Positions 45,398 through 54,437 are shown, counted from the first letter of the stretch. The stretch is 64,000 nucleotides of DNA from an uncultured Pelagibacteraceae bacterium (GCA_902604065.1 CACKXF010000002.1:1-64000), one strand, 5' to 3'. Notes: a model not told the origin generated them from the letters alone. Made by a program: numbers and translations.

Positions 45398-46086
45398 TTA
45401 AGCTGTTTCCTTTTTTTAAAAATTTGCTCGAGGTTTTCTTTGTCTCTCTTAGTATCCATACATTGCCAAAAACCGTAATGTTTGAAAGCCGATAGTTGTT
45501 TTTTTTTACATAAATTCTCTAGAGGCTCTCTCTCCAAATAGGTTTTATCATTTTTGATAAATTTAAAAAAAGTAGGATCGATTACAAAAAAGCCACCGTT
45601 GATCCAACCTTCGTCCATTTTAGATTTTTCTTTAAAATATTTAACTTTATTGTTTTGTATTTTAAGTGCTCCAAATCGAGCTGGTGGTCTTACTGCTGTT
45701 AAAGTTACCGTTTTATTTTGTTTTTTGTGAAATTTAATTAATTCATTTATATTTACATTGCTTACTCCATCTCCATATGTCATTAAAAATGTATTATCTG
45801 CTAAATGTTTGTTTAATCTTTTTAATCTTCCTCCCGTCATTGTTTTTTTTCCTGTTTCAATTAAATTAATTTTCCAATTAGGAAATCTATTTTTAAAAAA
45901 TTTTTTTATAACATTTCCTTTATACCCTAGAGCTATGTAAAAATCTTTATGACCATATTTAGCAAATTGCTCCATTATATAAACTATAATAGGTTTTCCA
46001 TTTATTTTTACCATTGGCTTAGGAATAGTTCGTGTTAACTCTGACAATCTAGTTCCAAATCCACCAGCTAAAATTACAACTTTCAT
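45394..46086 (-). CDS. rfbF: Glucose-1-phosphate cytidylyltransferase
   Basis: A 230-residue nucleotidyltransferase with KVVILAGGFGTRLSELTRTIPKPMVKINGKPI, FLMTYGDGVSNVNI, VRPPARFGAL, WINGGFFVIDP, and ending HYGFWQCMDTKRDKENLE. YGDGVSxxNI and GFWxxMDTxRD are typical of RfbF rather than GalU or RmlA. It makes CDP-glucose from CTP and glucose-1-phosphate. It is a little shorter than enteric RfbF (257 aa). Its start overlaps the rfbG stop by 4 bp, so the two form the start of a CDP-deoxysugar branch. Confidence 0.93.
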   Translation of the reverse strand: MKVVILAGGFGTRLSELTRTIPKPMVKINGKPIIVYIMEQFAKYGHKDFYIALGYKGNVIKKFFKNRFPNWKINLIETGKKTMTGGRLKRLNKHLADNTFLMTYGDGVSNVNINELIKFHKKQNKTVTLTAVRPPARFGALKIQNNKVKYFKEKSKMDEGWINGGFFVIDPTFFKFIKNDKTYLEREPLENLCKKKQLSAFKHYGFWQCMDTKRDKENLEQIFKKRKQLK

Positions 46087-47159
46087 ATCTTTAAATTATT
46101 TTGATAATATTTGATTTGTTCTATAGAAATATTTAACATTTTTTTTGATTTTAAAAAATATTCTTTATACCAATTAGCGGTCATAAGAATAGTTTCTTTA
46201 AATTGTAATCTTGTTTTCCAACCAAGAATTTTCTCTGCTTTTTTTGAATTTAATTTTAATAAATTTGATTCATGTAATAAATTTTTAGAATTTTGATTTT
46301 TCCATTTAAATCCTTCCCAATTTTTTTCAAGTATGTCTATTAATTCTTTTACTTTATAATTTTTTTTGGTGTTAGGTCCAAAATTAAAAGCTTCACCATG
46401 TAATTTTGAGTTTTTTTTGAGTTTAATTGCTAGAACTAAATAACCATATACTGCTTCTAATACATGCTGCCATGGTCTTGTGGAATTAGGGTTTCTAATT
46501 ATAGCTTTTTTGTTTTTTGACCATGACTTATAACAATCAGGTATAATTCGATTATCTGACCAATCTCCTCCTCCAATCACATTGCCTGCCCTTGCAATGG
46601 ATATTTTGATATTTTTGTTTTTATTAAAAAAGGAATTAACATAAGATTGAATAGCAAGTTCAGCTGAAGCTTTGGATGCACTATATGGATCGTGACCACC
46701 TAGTAAATCATTTTCGTTATAACCACGTTTAATTTCTAAATTTTTATAACTTTTATCACTTGTAATCATTACTACAATACATTTTTTTTTAATTTCTTTA
46801 AGAGACTCTAAAATATTAATTGAGCCTAAAGTATTTGAGCTCCAAGTGAGTAAAGGATCTTTATAAGAACTTTTGACTAGAGATTGAGCTGCCAAATGAA
46901 ATATAAAATCCGGTTGAATTTTTTTTATAGTATTACTAAAATTCTTAAAGTTTCTAATATCTAAAATTTTATGATTAATTTTTTTTTTTATATTCATTAC
47001 ATTAAAGTGAGATGGTAAAGTAGGAGATCCTAGTGAAATACCAGTAACTTTAGCACCAAGTAAACTCAACCATAAAGTAAGCCAAGAACCTTTGAAACCT
47101 GTATGACCAGTAATTAAAATTTTCTTATTTTTAAATGTCTTTTTTAATTCATTTTTCAT
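46083..47159 (-). CDS. rfbG: CDP-glucose 4,6-dehydratase
   Basis: A 358-residue extended SDR: ILITGHTGFKGSWLTLWLSLLGAKVTGISL at the N-terminus (HTGFKGSWL is characteristic of RfbG), FHLAAQSLVKSSYKDPLLTW, ITSDKSYKN, and the catalytic YSASKASAELAIQSY. It oxidises, dehydrates and reduces CDP-glucose to CDP-4-keto-6-deoxyglucose, the common precursor of CDP-3,6-dideoxysugars. It is paired with rfbF. An rfbH (E1) with the Fe-S motif is not seen; the ColD-like gene might fill the next step. Confidence 0.95.
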   Translation of the reverse strand: MKNELKKTFKNKKILITGHTGFKGSWLTLWLSLLGAKVTGISLGSPTLPSHFNVMNIKKKINHKILDIRNFKNFSNTIKKIQPDFIFHLAAQSLVKSSYKDPLLTWSSNTLGSINILESLKEIKKKCIVVMITSDKSYKNLEIKRGYNENDLLGGHDPYSASKASAELAIQSYVNSFFNKNKNIKISIARAGNVIGGGDWSDNRIIPDCYKSWSKNKKAIIRNPNSTRPWQHVLEAVYGYLVLAIKLKKNSKLHGEAFNFGPNTKKNYKVKELIDILEKNWEGFKWKNQNSKNLLHESNLLKLNSKKAEKILGWKTRLQFKETILMTANWYKEYFLKSKKMLNISIEQIKYYQNNLKI

Positions 47160-47168
47160 TTTTTAACT

Positions 47169-47954
47169 TTAGTTTAAAAAAAAGGGGTTTTTAAGTAAGG
47201 ACAAATCAAAATCTTTTGAGTTAAGATCAATTTTTTTACAAAAATATTCATTAACTGCCTGATCTGTGAAATCTACTTTTTTGGTATATCTAATTTCTTT
47301 AGTCTTATCTTGAGCCAAAGGTTCAATTTCAAAAAGAGATCTGTCTTTAATTCTATCTTTTAGTGAGTGGAAAGCTGATTTTACTGTCGACATAGTATAT
47401 TCAAAAGGATTATCATAAATTTTTTTTGACAACGAATGATACAAAATTGGTCCATTATCTAAACCCTTTGTTAATAAATGTATTGTTGAACCCACTAAAT
47501 GTGGATTATTATCTTTCAATGCCCAAAAATTACAATCATTTCCTCTATAATAGGGGGAGATCCCCATATGAATATTGACAGCTTTTTGCTTAATTAAAAA
47601 ATCAGCTAATTTTCCCTTAATATAGCTACTTCCAAATACAAGATAAAAATCACTTCTTAAAAAATCTTTAAAAAAATTAATTTCACAATCATTGAGATCA
47701 CCAGATCTCATCGGAATTATATTAATATTTTTGGTTTTTTTGATGAAAGTAGAGTCAAATATTTTTCTTTGAGCTTCTCTGACTTTTACGAAATATTTTT
47801 CCATAGCCTCACTTGCTTTATAATGCCCAGGAACCATACCAGGAAAAATAGTATTATTTTCTTGCACTACGTACAACTCATCAGATATTGAGCTCATCAA
47901 ATTTATTAGATAGTTATGCCTACTGTTATTGGAGGTAAAAATTGTAATTTTCAT
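47169..47954 (-). CDS. Formyltransferase-fold protein (sugar N-formyltransferase-like)
   Basis: A 261-residue protein with a formyltransferase core: VNIHMGISPYYRGNDCNFWAL (NxH motif with catalytic His) and GSTIHLLTKGLDNGPILYHS (catalytic Asp). The N-terminal 70 residues do not match purN or fmt closely. Such proteins in O-antigen islands formylate amino groups of amino-deoxysugars using 10-formyl-THF. It follows the deacetylase gene with a 4-bp overlap, a plausible pair: deacetylate, then formylate. The true acceptor is unknown. Confidence 0.75.
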   Translation of the reverse strand: MKITIFTSNNSRHNYLINLMSSISDELYVVQENNTIFPGMVPGHYKASEAMEKYFVKVREAQRKIFDSTFIKKTKNINIIPMRSGDLNDCEINFFKDFLRSDFYLVFGSSYIKGKLADFLIKQKAVNIHMGISPYYRGNDCNFWALKDNNPHLVGSTIHLLTKGLDNGPILYHSLSKKIYDNPFEYTMSTVKSAFHSLKDRIKDRSLFEIEPLAQDKTKEIRYTKKVDFTDQAVNEYFCKKIDLNSKDFDLSLLKNPFFLN

Positions 47955-48916
47955 CTTTTTAATTTTTTCATTATAAGAGAATGATCCTCTCGCGCGATTT
48001 CCAAGTTAGAATTATTTATACTTTTCATTTTATGATTAACAGACATGTTATCTCTAAACCCTAAAGAGACATTCAATGATCTGAGAATTTCAAGACTTGA
48101 CTCGTTATAACTTCCAAGTGGATGGGACATACTATTAATCTTTTTAGAAGGTTTGTTTAAGATATTAGATAAGTTTTTTTGATTATTTACATATTCCATT
48201 TTCTGCAACTTAAAAGGAAGGCGCTCAATAAACTTTACGTGACTATGTGAATGTAGTCCTATTTTGTGCCCTAAAGAATCTAAACTTGTTAAGTCTGATT
48301 TAGAAAAAAAAAGTTTTGGAACAACTTCATTAACTACATAATTTTTTTCATTGAACATTAGAGTTATTGTATTTGTATACTCTTGCTCATTTAAAAATCG
48401 ATCTCTTATTAATCTAAACTCTATATCTCTTTTTGTATAAAACGGATAAACTTTGATTTTATCTTTAATAATTTGTTTATTTTTTTTTAAGAAATCATTA
48501 TAGTCTTTGTCTAAGACTTCAAAGAATAAATCATAAAATTTCTCGGAACTATCAAAATAGTTTATTTTAAAATATCTTGTTATTTCAAAAAAATCTGGTT
48601 TATTCTCAAAATTAGAAGTGCTTACAAAAAAAAATGACTTTAAATTTAAATCTTCCAAAACTTGCAAAGCAACTTCAATTTGACATTTTAAACCATCATC
48701 AAAAGTAAGACACACATCATTTTTTTTAAGTTTATTTTCAATTTTTTTTTGAAAAAAAGTTTCTGCATCCAATATATTATTTTTTCCAACAAAATTAATT
48801 AAATCATGAAAGTCGTCTTTTGAAAGCGATCCTTCACCTGACTTATAAAATTTTTTATCATGGAATTGGTGAAACATAATACCATGAGGAAAATTATTGT
48901 TTTTTGAGAAATACAT
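47951..48916 (-). CDS. Polysaccharide deacetylase family protein
   Basis: A 321-residue NodB-fold protein with DVCLTFDDGLKCQIEVAL (metal-binding TFDDG) and IGLHSHSHVKF (His motif), and a MSHPLGSYNESSLEIL segment as in other family members. No signal peptide is visible, so it is probably cytoplasmic and acts on nucleotide-linked or lipid-linked sugars. It overlaps the formyltransferase-like gene by 4 bp. Confidence 0.85.
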   Translation of the reverse strand: MYFSKNNNFPHGIMFHQFHDKKFYKSGEGSLSKDDFHDLINFVGKNNILDAETFFQKKIENKLKKNDVCLTFDDGLKCQIEVALQVLEDLNLKSFFFVSTSNFENKPDFFEITRYFKINYFDSSEKFYDLFFEVLDKDYNDFLKKNKQIIKDKIKVYPFYTKRDIEFRLIRDRFLNEQEYTNTITLMFNEKNYVVNEVVPKLFFSKSDLTSLDSLGHKIGLHSHSHVKFIERLPFKLQKMEYVNNQKNLSNILNKPSKKINSMSHPLGSYNESSLEILRSLNVSLGFRDNMSVNHKMKSINNSNLEIAREDHSLIMKKLKR

Positions 48917-48929
48917 AAAGTATTTTAGA

Positions 48930-49619
48930 TTAAAATACCTCTAACCACATTTGATTTTGAATGAACATTAAACCGTTTGTAGAATATCTTTTCTTTCCAA
49001 CCTTAATTGTCCAACTTCTTATAAGATCATCTTTATTTTTTTTTAAATCAAATCCAATATTAAAATAATGTTTTTTAATTTTTTTTCTACCAAAATGCTT
49101 TTTCATAGTTTTGATACTCCATATATTCCACCCAGTTTGAAAGATTTTTTTTTTCATGTTTAAATCTACATACCTCATTTTTATATCATAAGGATAATCA
49201 TTATAACCTCCGAAGAAGTAAAATTTTGTATTTTTTTTCTTGATTTTATTTACGTTATTAAAAAAAACTTTTAAGTCATCAAATATACTGATTACTCCAG
49301 AACAAATTATTATATCGAATTTTTTAAATGATTTTATTTTTGAATTAAAGTTCATTTTTTTTAAATTTATATCTTGTGGTAAATTTTTTTTTGCTTTTTT
49401 TATCAAATCTGATCTTATGTCTACGCCTGTAAGATTAAAATTTTTGTTATTTTTCTTTAAAAAATATAATAATTCTCCATTAGCACAACCGATATCAATC
49501 ACATCATATTTTTTTTTTCTGGAAAGTTTTTTATTTAAAATTTTCTGTAAAAATTTAAAATTTTCTTTTGGTTTTTTATATAAATTTGACTTCAAATAAA
49601 TTTTATCATGTAATCTCAT
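48930..49619 (-). CDS. Class I SAM-dependent methyltransferase
   Basis: The ORF track start (49676) overlaps the upstream amidotransferase by 55 bp. ATG 49619 begins MRLHDKIYLKSNLY, has GGAGG 7 nt upstream and lies 2 bp after the upstream stop, so it is the better start (229 aa). Motif I is YDVIDIGCANGELLYFL, followed by an acidic LTGVDIRSDL and FDIIICSGVISIFDDL. Substrate is unknown; a sugar or lipid-linked glycan methylase is expected from context. Confidence 0.8.
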   Translation of the reverse strand: MRLHDKIYLKSNLYKKPKENFKFLQKILNKKLSRKKKYDVIDIGCANGELLYFLKKNNKNFNLTGVDIRSDLIKKAKKNLPQDINLKKMNFNSKIKSFKKFDIIICSGVISIFDDLKVFFNNVNKIKKKNTKFYFFGGYNDYPYDIKMRYVDLNMKKKIFQTGWNIWSIKTMKKHFGRKKIKKHYFNIGFDLKKNKDDLIRSWTIKVGKKRYSTNGLMFIQNQMWLEVF

Positions 49620-49621
49620 AC

Positions 49622-50812
49622 CTAGGCCTCCCATATAGGTTTTTTTAAAGACCAAGCCCCATTTTCTTTTTTCCATAAATGCTTTGGTCTAAAACTGTCT
49701 ATTATATTTTCAAATTCTTTCATATCTAAATTGAGGTACTTTAAAATATCATTGATATATGTTTTTGGAAATTCACCATCATATTTTTTTACTAGTGAAA
49801 TGCCCTCTTCTCTTGTTATAATTTTATTTCTAATTTCTAAGCAAGCATCTTCTGTACATCTTCCTCGACCGGTTTTTATAAACCATGTGTAATGATGCAA
49901 ATCATCCATTTTATCGTCAATACTTGAATATTTTGAATATGTGCCGTCTGTTCTTTGAGAATTAGTTTGAAAATTTGTTTTTTCTTTTGCAAGGTAAAAA
50001 TTATCCTGCGGATTGTACTTCATATAATAAGGTAAAACAGCTGTATGTATCTCAAATTTTTTAAATTCATTTTTTTGTATAGGAAGGTATGGTTTAATAT
50101 CATATTTAGATATCCCGTGTTTTCCTAAGTCATTGTAATTAACACCTCCAAAAAATAAATCTTCTAATTTATCATAAGTAAATATTTTTGGATTCAAACT
50201 GGCTCCCTCATTCCACAAGTTATCATCTCCACATTTTTCTGCTTGGGCATCTCCATAAATAATAAATTTAATTTTTTTTTCTAAAGCGATTTGAACCGGA
50301 AGATAAGTTTGACCCATTGCAAAAGGCTGGAAAGGATGTAGCAAATTTTTAAATGCTAATCTGGTCAAAATTCTGTGCACTTTAGGGTTTGGTGTTAATA
50401 GGTAATTATCAAAACCGCTGTCGACCCAGCTTTTGTAATTCTTCCATCCGATATCGGTATACATGTGCGGTGCCCAGGTTATGGTTAGGGGATTCATATT
50501 ATATTTATTTTTCATTATGTGTGAAACCCAAACACTATCTTTACCACCGCTGCCTGGTATTAAAATATCATATGACCCATCTTTACTTCTAAATTTGTCA
50601 CAAAGTTTGCCTAAATCCTCTTCTCTCTTTTTCCAATTTATCTTAATTTTTTTTTCATAGTACCTGCATGCAAAACATTTATTTTCGTTATTGATACTTG
50701 TTGTGGATCTTTTTTTATTTTTTGAGTCTTCATGAGAAATTGAACTAACAAATCTTTGATTAGATTCTACGCAACTAGTGCAAAAAATTATATCTGAATT
50801 TTTGTTTTTCAT
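49622..50812 (-). CDS. WbpG/PseA-like N-acetyl sugar amidotransferase (paralogue 1)
   Basis: A 396-residue ATP-pyrophosphatase-type amidotransferase. Two N-terminal Cys pairs (FCTSCVES, KCFACRYYE) look like a zinc site; the PP-loop is ILIPGSGGKDSVWVSH; downstream are PLTITWAPHMYTDIGW, GDAQAEKCGDDN, GTYSKYSSIDDKMDDLHHYTWFIKTGRGR, and the conserved tail FRPKHLWKKENGAW. Enzymes of this family turn the acetamido group of a sugar into an acetamidino group with ammonia from HisH/HisF. The ATG lies only 8 nt after the CCA of tRNA-Val. The methyltransferase follows 2 bp later. Confidence 0.9.
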   Translation of the reverse strand: MKNKNSDIIFCTSCVESNQRFVSSISHEDSKNKKRSTTSINNENKCFACRYYEKKIKINWKKREEDLGKLCDKFRSKDGSYDILIPGSGGKDSVWVSHIMKNKYNMNPLTITWAPHMYTDIGWKNYKSWVDSGFDNYLLTPNPKVHRILTRLAFKNLLHPFQPFAMGQTYLPVQIALEKKIKFIIYGDAQAEKCGDDNLWNEGASLNPKIFTYDKLEDLFFGGVNYNDLGKHGISKYDIKPYLPIQKNEFKKFEIHTAVLPYYMKYNPQDNFYLAKEKTNFQTNSQRTDGTYSKYSSIDDKMDDLHHYTWFIKTGRGRCTEDACLEIRNKIITREEGISLVKKYDGEFPKTYINDILKYLNLDMKEFENIIDSFRPKHLWKKENGAWSLKKPIWEA

Positions 50813-50820
50813 AGTTTATA

Positions 50821-50895
50821 TGGTGGGTGTGATAAGAATTGAACTTATGACCTCTACGATGTCAACGTAGCGTTCTACCACTGAACTACACACCC
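50821..50895 (-). tRNA. tRNA-Val (anticodon GAC)
   Basis: The minus strand gives a 75-nt cloverleaf: acceptor GGGTGTG/CACACCC, D-arm GTTC/GAAC, anticodon arm CTACG-TTGACAT-CGTAG with anticodon GAC, T-arm ATAAG-TTCAATT-CTTAT, discriminator A and encoded CCA. It reads GUC/GUU. It lies within the glycan island: 18 bp after the stop of the CapD-like gene and 8 bp before the ATG of an amidotransferase, on the same strand as both. Confidence 0.97.
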
Positions 50896-50913
50896 AATTA
50901 GAAGTACCTATAA

Positions 50914-52068
50914 TCATATGTTTTTACTAATCTTTAAATTAGATTTTAATGGTTTATAGCTTGAAATATTTTTTTTAAAAAAATTTTTAATTTCACTTAT
51001 ACTTTTAAATTTTTCTATTTTAAATATTTTTTTCAAATTTATATTGTTCTTAAGTTTGATTTTATATACCGAATTATCTTTCTCGAGAAAACTAATTGAC
51101 TCATTTTTTTCATACAATAGTTCGAAAGACTTTTGGCCAACAATTTTCCTTTTTTCAAGATAAATAAAAAAATTATTCATATGAATTTTTTTTCCTATAA
51201 TTTTAAATTTTAGTTTTAAATTTTTGATAATTTTTATACACAAATCATAGATAGACTTCCCCTTCCCTAAAATATGGTGTTTAGGCACTATGATATGACC
51301 GTCACATTCTTTAAGTAATGATTTTAAACACAAACTAGAAGCTTCTTTATGAGTTATAAAAAATCTATTTATATTAAGAGGAATTCCAAAATCCTTTTTT
51401 GATATCAAATTATCAATTATTAACTTTAAGATACTTCCATTTGAAAAACTCACATTAGCAAATCTGGTGGTCGATACAAAAAGTTTTGAATTTTTTTTCT
51501 TTATCTCATAAAGTTTTTCTTCCATAATTTTTTTAGACACTCCTAATAGACTTGAGGGGTGAACTGCCTTATCTGTGGATATTGAAAAGATCTTTTTTAA
51601 ATTGTTTATTTTAGTTGTTTTTGGAAGAAAATTTTTTGAGTTTGTCATCAACATGTAATGAATAGAATGTAGATTTTCCTCACTTCTCACGTGTTTTACG
51701 GCTGCAAAGTTTAAATAATGTGAAATTTTATTCTTAATAAAAAACTCATCAAGGTTAAAGATGTTTAAATCAGCGCAGATAAAATTTATTTTTTTTATTT
51801 TTTTTCTGTGGTCTCTTACAAGTTCTCTATTTAAATCTGTTAATTGGTTCTCATCTTTATCCATTAGATAAAGCTCTCGAAAATCAAAATCCATCATCCT
51901 AAAGGTAAATTCTTTTCCAATTGAACCAGCCGCTCCAATTATTATAGTTTTTGATTTTTTAAAATCTTTTTTAATTTCATTATATTGGCTATTAGATAGG
52001 CTGAATCTATCATAAGAAGATATGATTTTTTTTTCATGTAATTTGTAATTTTTTAAATCTTTTGTCAT
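50914..52068 (-). CDS. CapD/FlaA1-like nucleotide-sugar 4,6-dehydratase
   Basis: The ORF track start (52119) overlaps the upstream gene by 40 bp; ATG 52068 lies 11 bp after that stop and gives 384 aa. Neither has a clear Shine-Dalgarno. The SDR core reads TIIIGAAGSIGKEFTF, YLNFAAVKHVR, and STDKAVHPSSLLGVSKKIMEE, the pattern STDKA..P.n..G.SK of CapD/PglF/PseB-type UDP-GlcNAc 4,6-dehydratases. There is no N-terminal membrane domain. It may supply the 4-keto-6-deoxy intermediate for the nonulosonic or diamino-sugar branch, as no separate legB is seen. Confidence 0.8.
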   Translation of the reverse strand: MTKDLKNYKLHEKKIISSYDRFSLSNSQYNEIKKDFKKSKTIIIGAAGSIGKEFTFRMMDFDFRELYLMDKDENQLTDLNRELVRDHRKKIKKINFICADLNIFNLDEFFIKNKISHYLNFAAVKHVRSEENLHSIHYMLMTNSKNFLPKTTKINNLKKIFSISTDKAVHPSSLLGVSKKIMEEKLYEIKKKNSKLFVSTTRFANVSFSNGSILKLIIDNLISKKDFGIPLNINRFFITHKEASSLCLKSLLKECDGHIIVPKHHILGKGKSIYDLCIKIIKNLKLKFKIIGKKIHMNNFFIYLEKRKIVGQKSFELLYEKNESISFLEKDNSVYKIKLKNNINLKKIFKIEKFKSISEIKNFFKKNISSYKPLKSNLKISKNI

Positions 52069-52079
52069 TATTGACTTTG

Positions 52080-53270
52080 TTAATTTATTTTTTTTAATTT
52101 GGAAACCATCGTACGCCAACCGTCTAGATCGCTTTTATTCGCATATTTGTTTTTTATATAATTATTTTTAAAATTTTCATATTTATTTTTATCTATATTT
52201 AATATTTTATGAAAAAAATTATTTTTTATTTTAAAGTTATAATTTAAATCTATTTTGATCATTTTTAAATTAAGTTCTTTTTTGTACCATTCAAATTCAT
52301 CATCATTTGTTACATCAAGATAATTAAAATTTTCAAAATTTACTAAAATAAGAGGTTTGTTAAATAACACTGACCAAAGAGCAGTAGTGGAATTATGAGC
52401 TATCACTATTTTCGCATCCTTAATGAGGTTAGGAGTTTGATCAAAATAAAATTTTCTATTTATTGGCTTGCTTTTAATGCTTCTTCTAAAATGACCTGCT
52501 ATTTTAAATTTTTTTTTATATTTTTTTTCAAATAATAAAAAAATATTATACATTGTATTCCAATATTTTTTTTTATCAAAATATTTTCTATCTAATTTCA
52601 AAACTTGTGACTCGTAACTATTTTCTATTTCAGAATCTATAAAAATTAAATCTTTTTTTTTATTTAATTTTTTATTTATTCTTAAATATTCTGAATAATC
52701 AAATGAATTTATAAAAAAAGCTTTTTTCTTTTCTTTATTAGATAAATTCTCTAATTGATAATTACTTTCTAAAAAAATATAATTTGGTTTTACAGTCAAA
52801 ATATTTCTCAAAATATTGATTGGAAAATTAATAATGGAACTTAATAACTTTGAAAAAAAAAACTTTAAATCTATAATTATAATATTTTTTATTGTTCTTA
52901 ATTTATTAGTTTTAAACGGTATATGTGAAAAAAATCTCGAAATTTTAATGCCACCTTTCGATTTTAGAGTTAATTCAAGTAATAAGTTAAATTTAAAAAT
53001 TGTTGACCAGTTTAAGAAATAAAATCCCTTTTTTAAATTTTTTATTTTTTTGAATAAATCAAAATAAGAATTTATAACCTTTATATTTCTGTGATTTATT
53101 GATCTATATTCTTTTGCTTTATATCGTTGGCTCAGTTTGAAGTTAATCAATGGTAATAAATACCAAAATTCTTTTACGAAATTTTTTGAATTAGAATTTA
53201 GACCAAACCTTCTTGAATTAAATCTTGTAAGTGGTTGACTAAGTAAAATAATTAATTTTGTATTCTTCAT
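52080..53270 (-). CDS. Uncharacterised protein, possibly GT-B-type glycosyltransferase
   Basis: A 396-residue Lys/Asn/Ile-rich protein I do not recognise. A hydrophobic patch lies near residues 130-160. The best-conserved-looking part is AKIVIAHNSTTALWSVLFNKPLILVNFENF (about 290-320), which resembles the nucleotide-sugar-binding region of GT-B or capsule-type transferases (H.ST....a...gkP.i). It sits between the CapD-like dehydratase and an amidotransferase, so assembly of the same glycan is likely. No function is assigned with confidence. Confidence 0.5.
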   Translation of the reverse strand: MKNTKLIILLSQPLTRFNSRRFGLNSNSKNFVKEFWYLLPLINFKLSQRYKAKEYRSINHRNIKVINSYFDLFKKIKNLKKGFYFLNWSTIFKFNLLLELTLKSKGGIKISRFFSHIPFKTNKLRTIKNIIIIDLKFFFSKLLSSIINFPINILRNILTVKPNYIFLESNYQLENLSNKEKKKAFFINSFDYSEYLRINKKLNKKKDLIFIDSEIENSYESQVLKLDRKYFDKKKYWNTMYNIFLLFEKKYKKKFKIAGHFRRSIKSKPINRKFYFDQTPNLIKDAKIVIAHNSTTALWSVLFNKPLILVNFENFNYLDVTNDDEFEWYKKELNLKMIKIDLNYNFKIKNNFFHKILNIDKNKYENFKNNYIKNKYANKSDLDGWRTMVSKLKKIN

Positions 53271-53281
53271 TATTTATTTCA

Positions 53282-53347
53282 CTATTTAACGGGAAATTTC
53301 TTTACCCAGTCATTTCCTTTTTTTGTCCACAAATTAGAATTTCTCCA
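53282..53347 (-). pseudogene. Out-of-frame C-terminal tail of amidotransferase paralogue 2
   Basis: In the frame obtained by dropping one A from the A6 run (53348-53353), translation continues WRNSNLWTKKGNDWVKKFPVK and stops at TAG 53282-53284. This aligns with the tail of paralogue 1 (FRPKHLWKKENGAWSLKK), so the annotated ORF ends early. Either a real frameshift, programmed or transcriptional slippage, or a homopolymer sequencing error. Confidence 0.8.
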
Positions 53348-54431
53348 TTTTTTCAGCTATATCCCAAAACTCATCTTCATTTATGTCTATAAATTCTAAG
53401 AATTCTTTAAAGTATAGCTTTGGAAATTCTGTATCATATTTGTGCACTAATGCTATTGCCTCTTCTCTAGTTATATATCCCTCTCTAACTTCCCTAGCGG
53501 CATTAGATGTACAACGTCCATGACCAAATTTAATAAGTGCGAACCAGTGATGGAATGTATCCATTTTATCATCAATAGAAGAATACTTTGTATAGGTTCC
53601 CTCTGTTCGTCTATTATTTGGTTTAAATCCAGTGTTTTTACTAGCGTAATAGAAATTGCTGTGATTTGACCAGTTCCTAAAATATCCATAAAAATAAGAG
53701 TCACATTTTTTATCTTTAAATTCTTCCATTGCAGGAGGATAAAAAAATCTAAGTTCTTTTTTTGTGAAACCTTTTTTTAACCAGAAATCAAGTGAGTAAT
53801 TAGAAAACCAAATTTTTTTAAACTCTTCCATTGGCAGAGATTTTTTATTCCAGCTTTTCGATGAGCCGCCGTACTCAGCCTCTGCATTTTCACCCCTAAA
53901 AATTAATTTAATTCCAAATTTAAGTGCAATCGTTACTGGAAACAATACTTGACCATATATGAATCCCTGAAAAGGATCACCCATTTCTATCAAAGCTTGC
54001 TTACTTAATCTTCTTTTAATATCCCCTTGTGGCATGCCCATAATCACATCAAATCCACTGTCATTAAAATTTACAAGATTATCCCAGCCAATATCAGTGT
54101 ATTTGAGAGGAGACCAAGTTACTGTTAAAGGATTCATGCCAAATTTGTGTTTAAGCTCATGAGCAACATATGCTGAATCTTTACCTCCTGAAGACGGGAC
54201 CACACAATCATAATTTTCATTATTGCTTCTATACTTATCTAAAAGAGTTTTTAATTCTTCTTCTCTTTTTTTCCAATCTATTGTTTTTTTATAATCAAAA
54301 TATCTACAAGCACTGCAAATTTGCTCTGCATCAAAAGTTATTCTTGGCCTTTGATTAGAAATTACACATCTCTTACAAAATTTAACCTCATTTGGTAAAT
54401 TGTATTTTTTTGGTATGTCAATTTTATCCAT
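53334..54431 (-). CDS. WbpG/PseA-like N-acetyl sugar amidotransferase (paralogue 2, frameshifted tail)
   Basis: A 365-residue ORF of the same family as the gene at 49622-50812: N-terminal FCKRCVISNQRP and ICSACRYF Cys pairs, PP-loop VVPSSGGKDSAYVAHEL, PLTVTWSPLKYTDIGW, RGENAEAEYGG, and GTYTKYSSIDDKMDTFHHWFALIKFGHGRC. Key catalytic motifs are intact. The frame stops in an A6 run before the conserved C-terminal LW tail, which continues in another frame down to 53282. It lies 6 bp after a methyltransferase gene and in the same run as hisH and hisF, which would supply ammonia. The 15-20 lost residues may or may not be essential. Confidence 0.88.
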   Translation of the reverse strand: MDKIDIPKKYNLPNEVKFCKRCVISNQRPRITFDAEQICSACRYFDYKKTIDWKKREEELKTLLDKYRSNNENYDCVVPSSGGKDSAYVAHELKHKFGMNPLTVTWSPLKYTDIGWDNLVNFNDSGFDVIMGMPQGDIKRRLSKQALIEMGDPFQGFIYGQVLFPVTIALKFGIKLIFRGENAEAEYGGSSKSWNKKSLPMEEFKKIWFSNYSLDFWLKKGFTKKELRFFYPPAMEEFKDKKCDSYFYGYFRNWSNHSNFYYASKNTGFKPNNRRTEGTYTKYSSIDDKMDTFHHWFALIKFGHGRCTSNAAREVREGYITREEAIALVHKYDTEFPKLYFKEFLEFIDINEDEFWDIAEKMEKF

Positions 54432-54437
54432 AACTAT

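Noticed and set aside
50389-50660. Two Cys/Tyr-rich plus-strand ORFs opposite amidotransferase 1
   Set aside because: Complement of the conserved amidotransferase motifs in other frames; low-complexity shadows.
52816-53022. Plus-strand 68-aa ORF with a hydrophobic segment
   Set aside because: Antisense shadow of the larger minus-strand gene; no start context or family resemblance.
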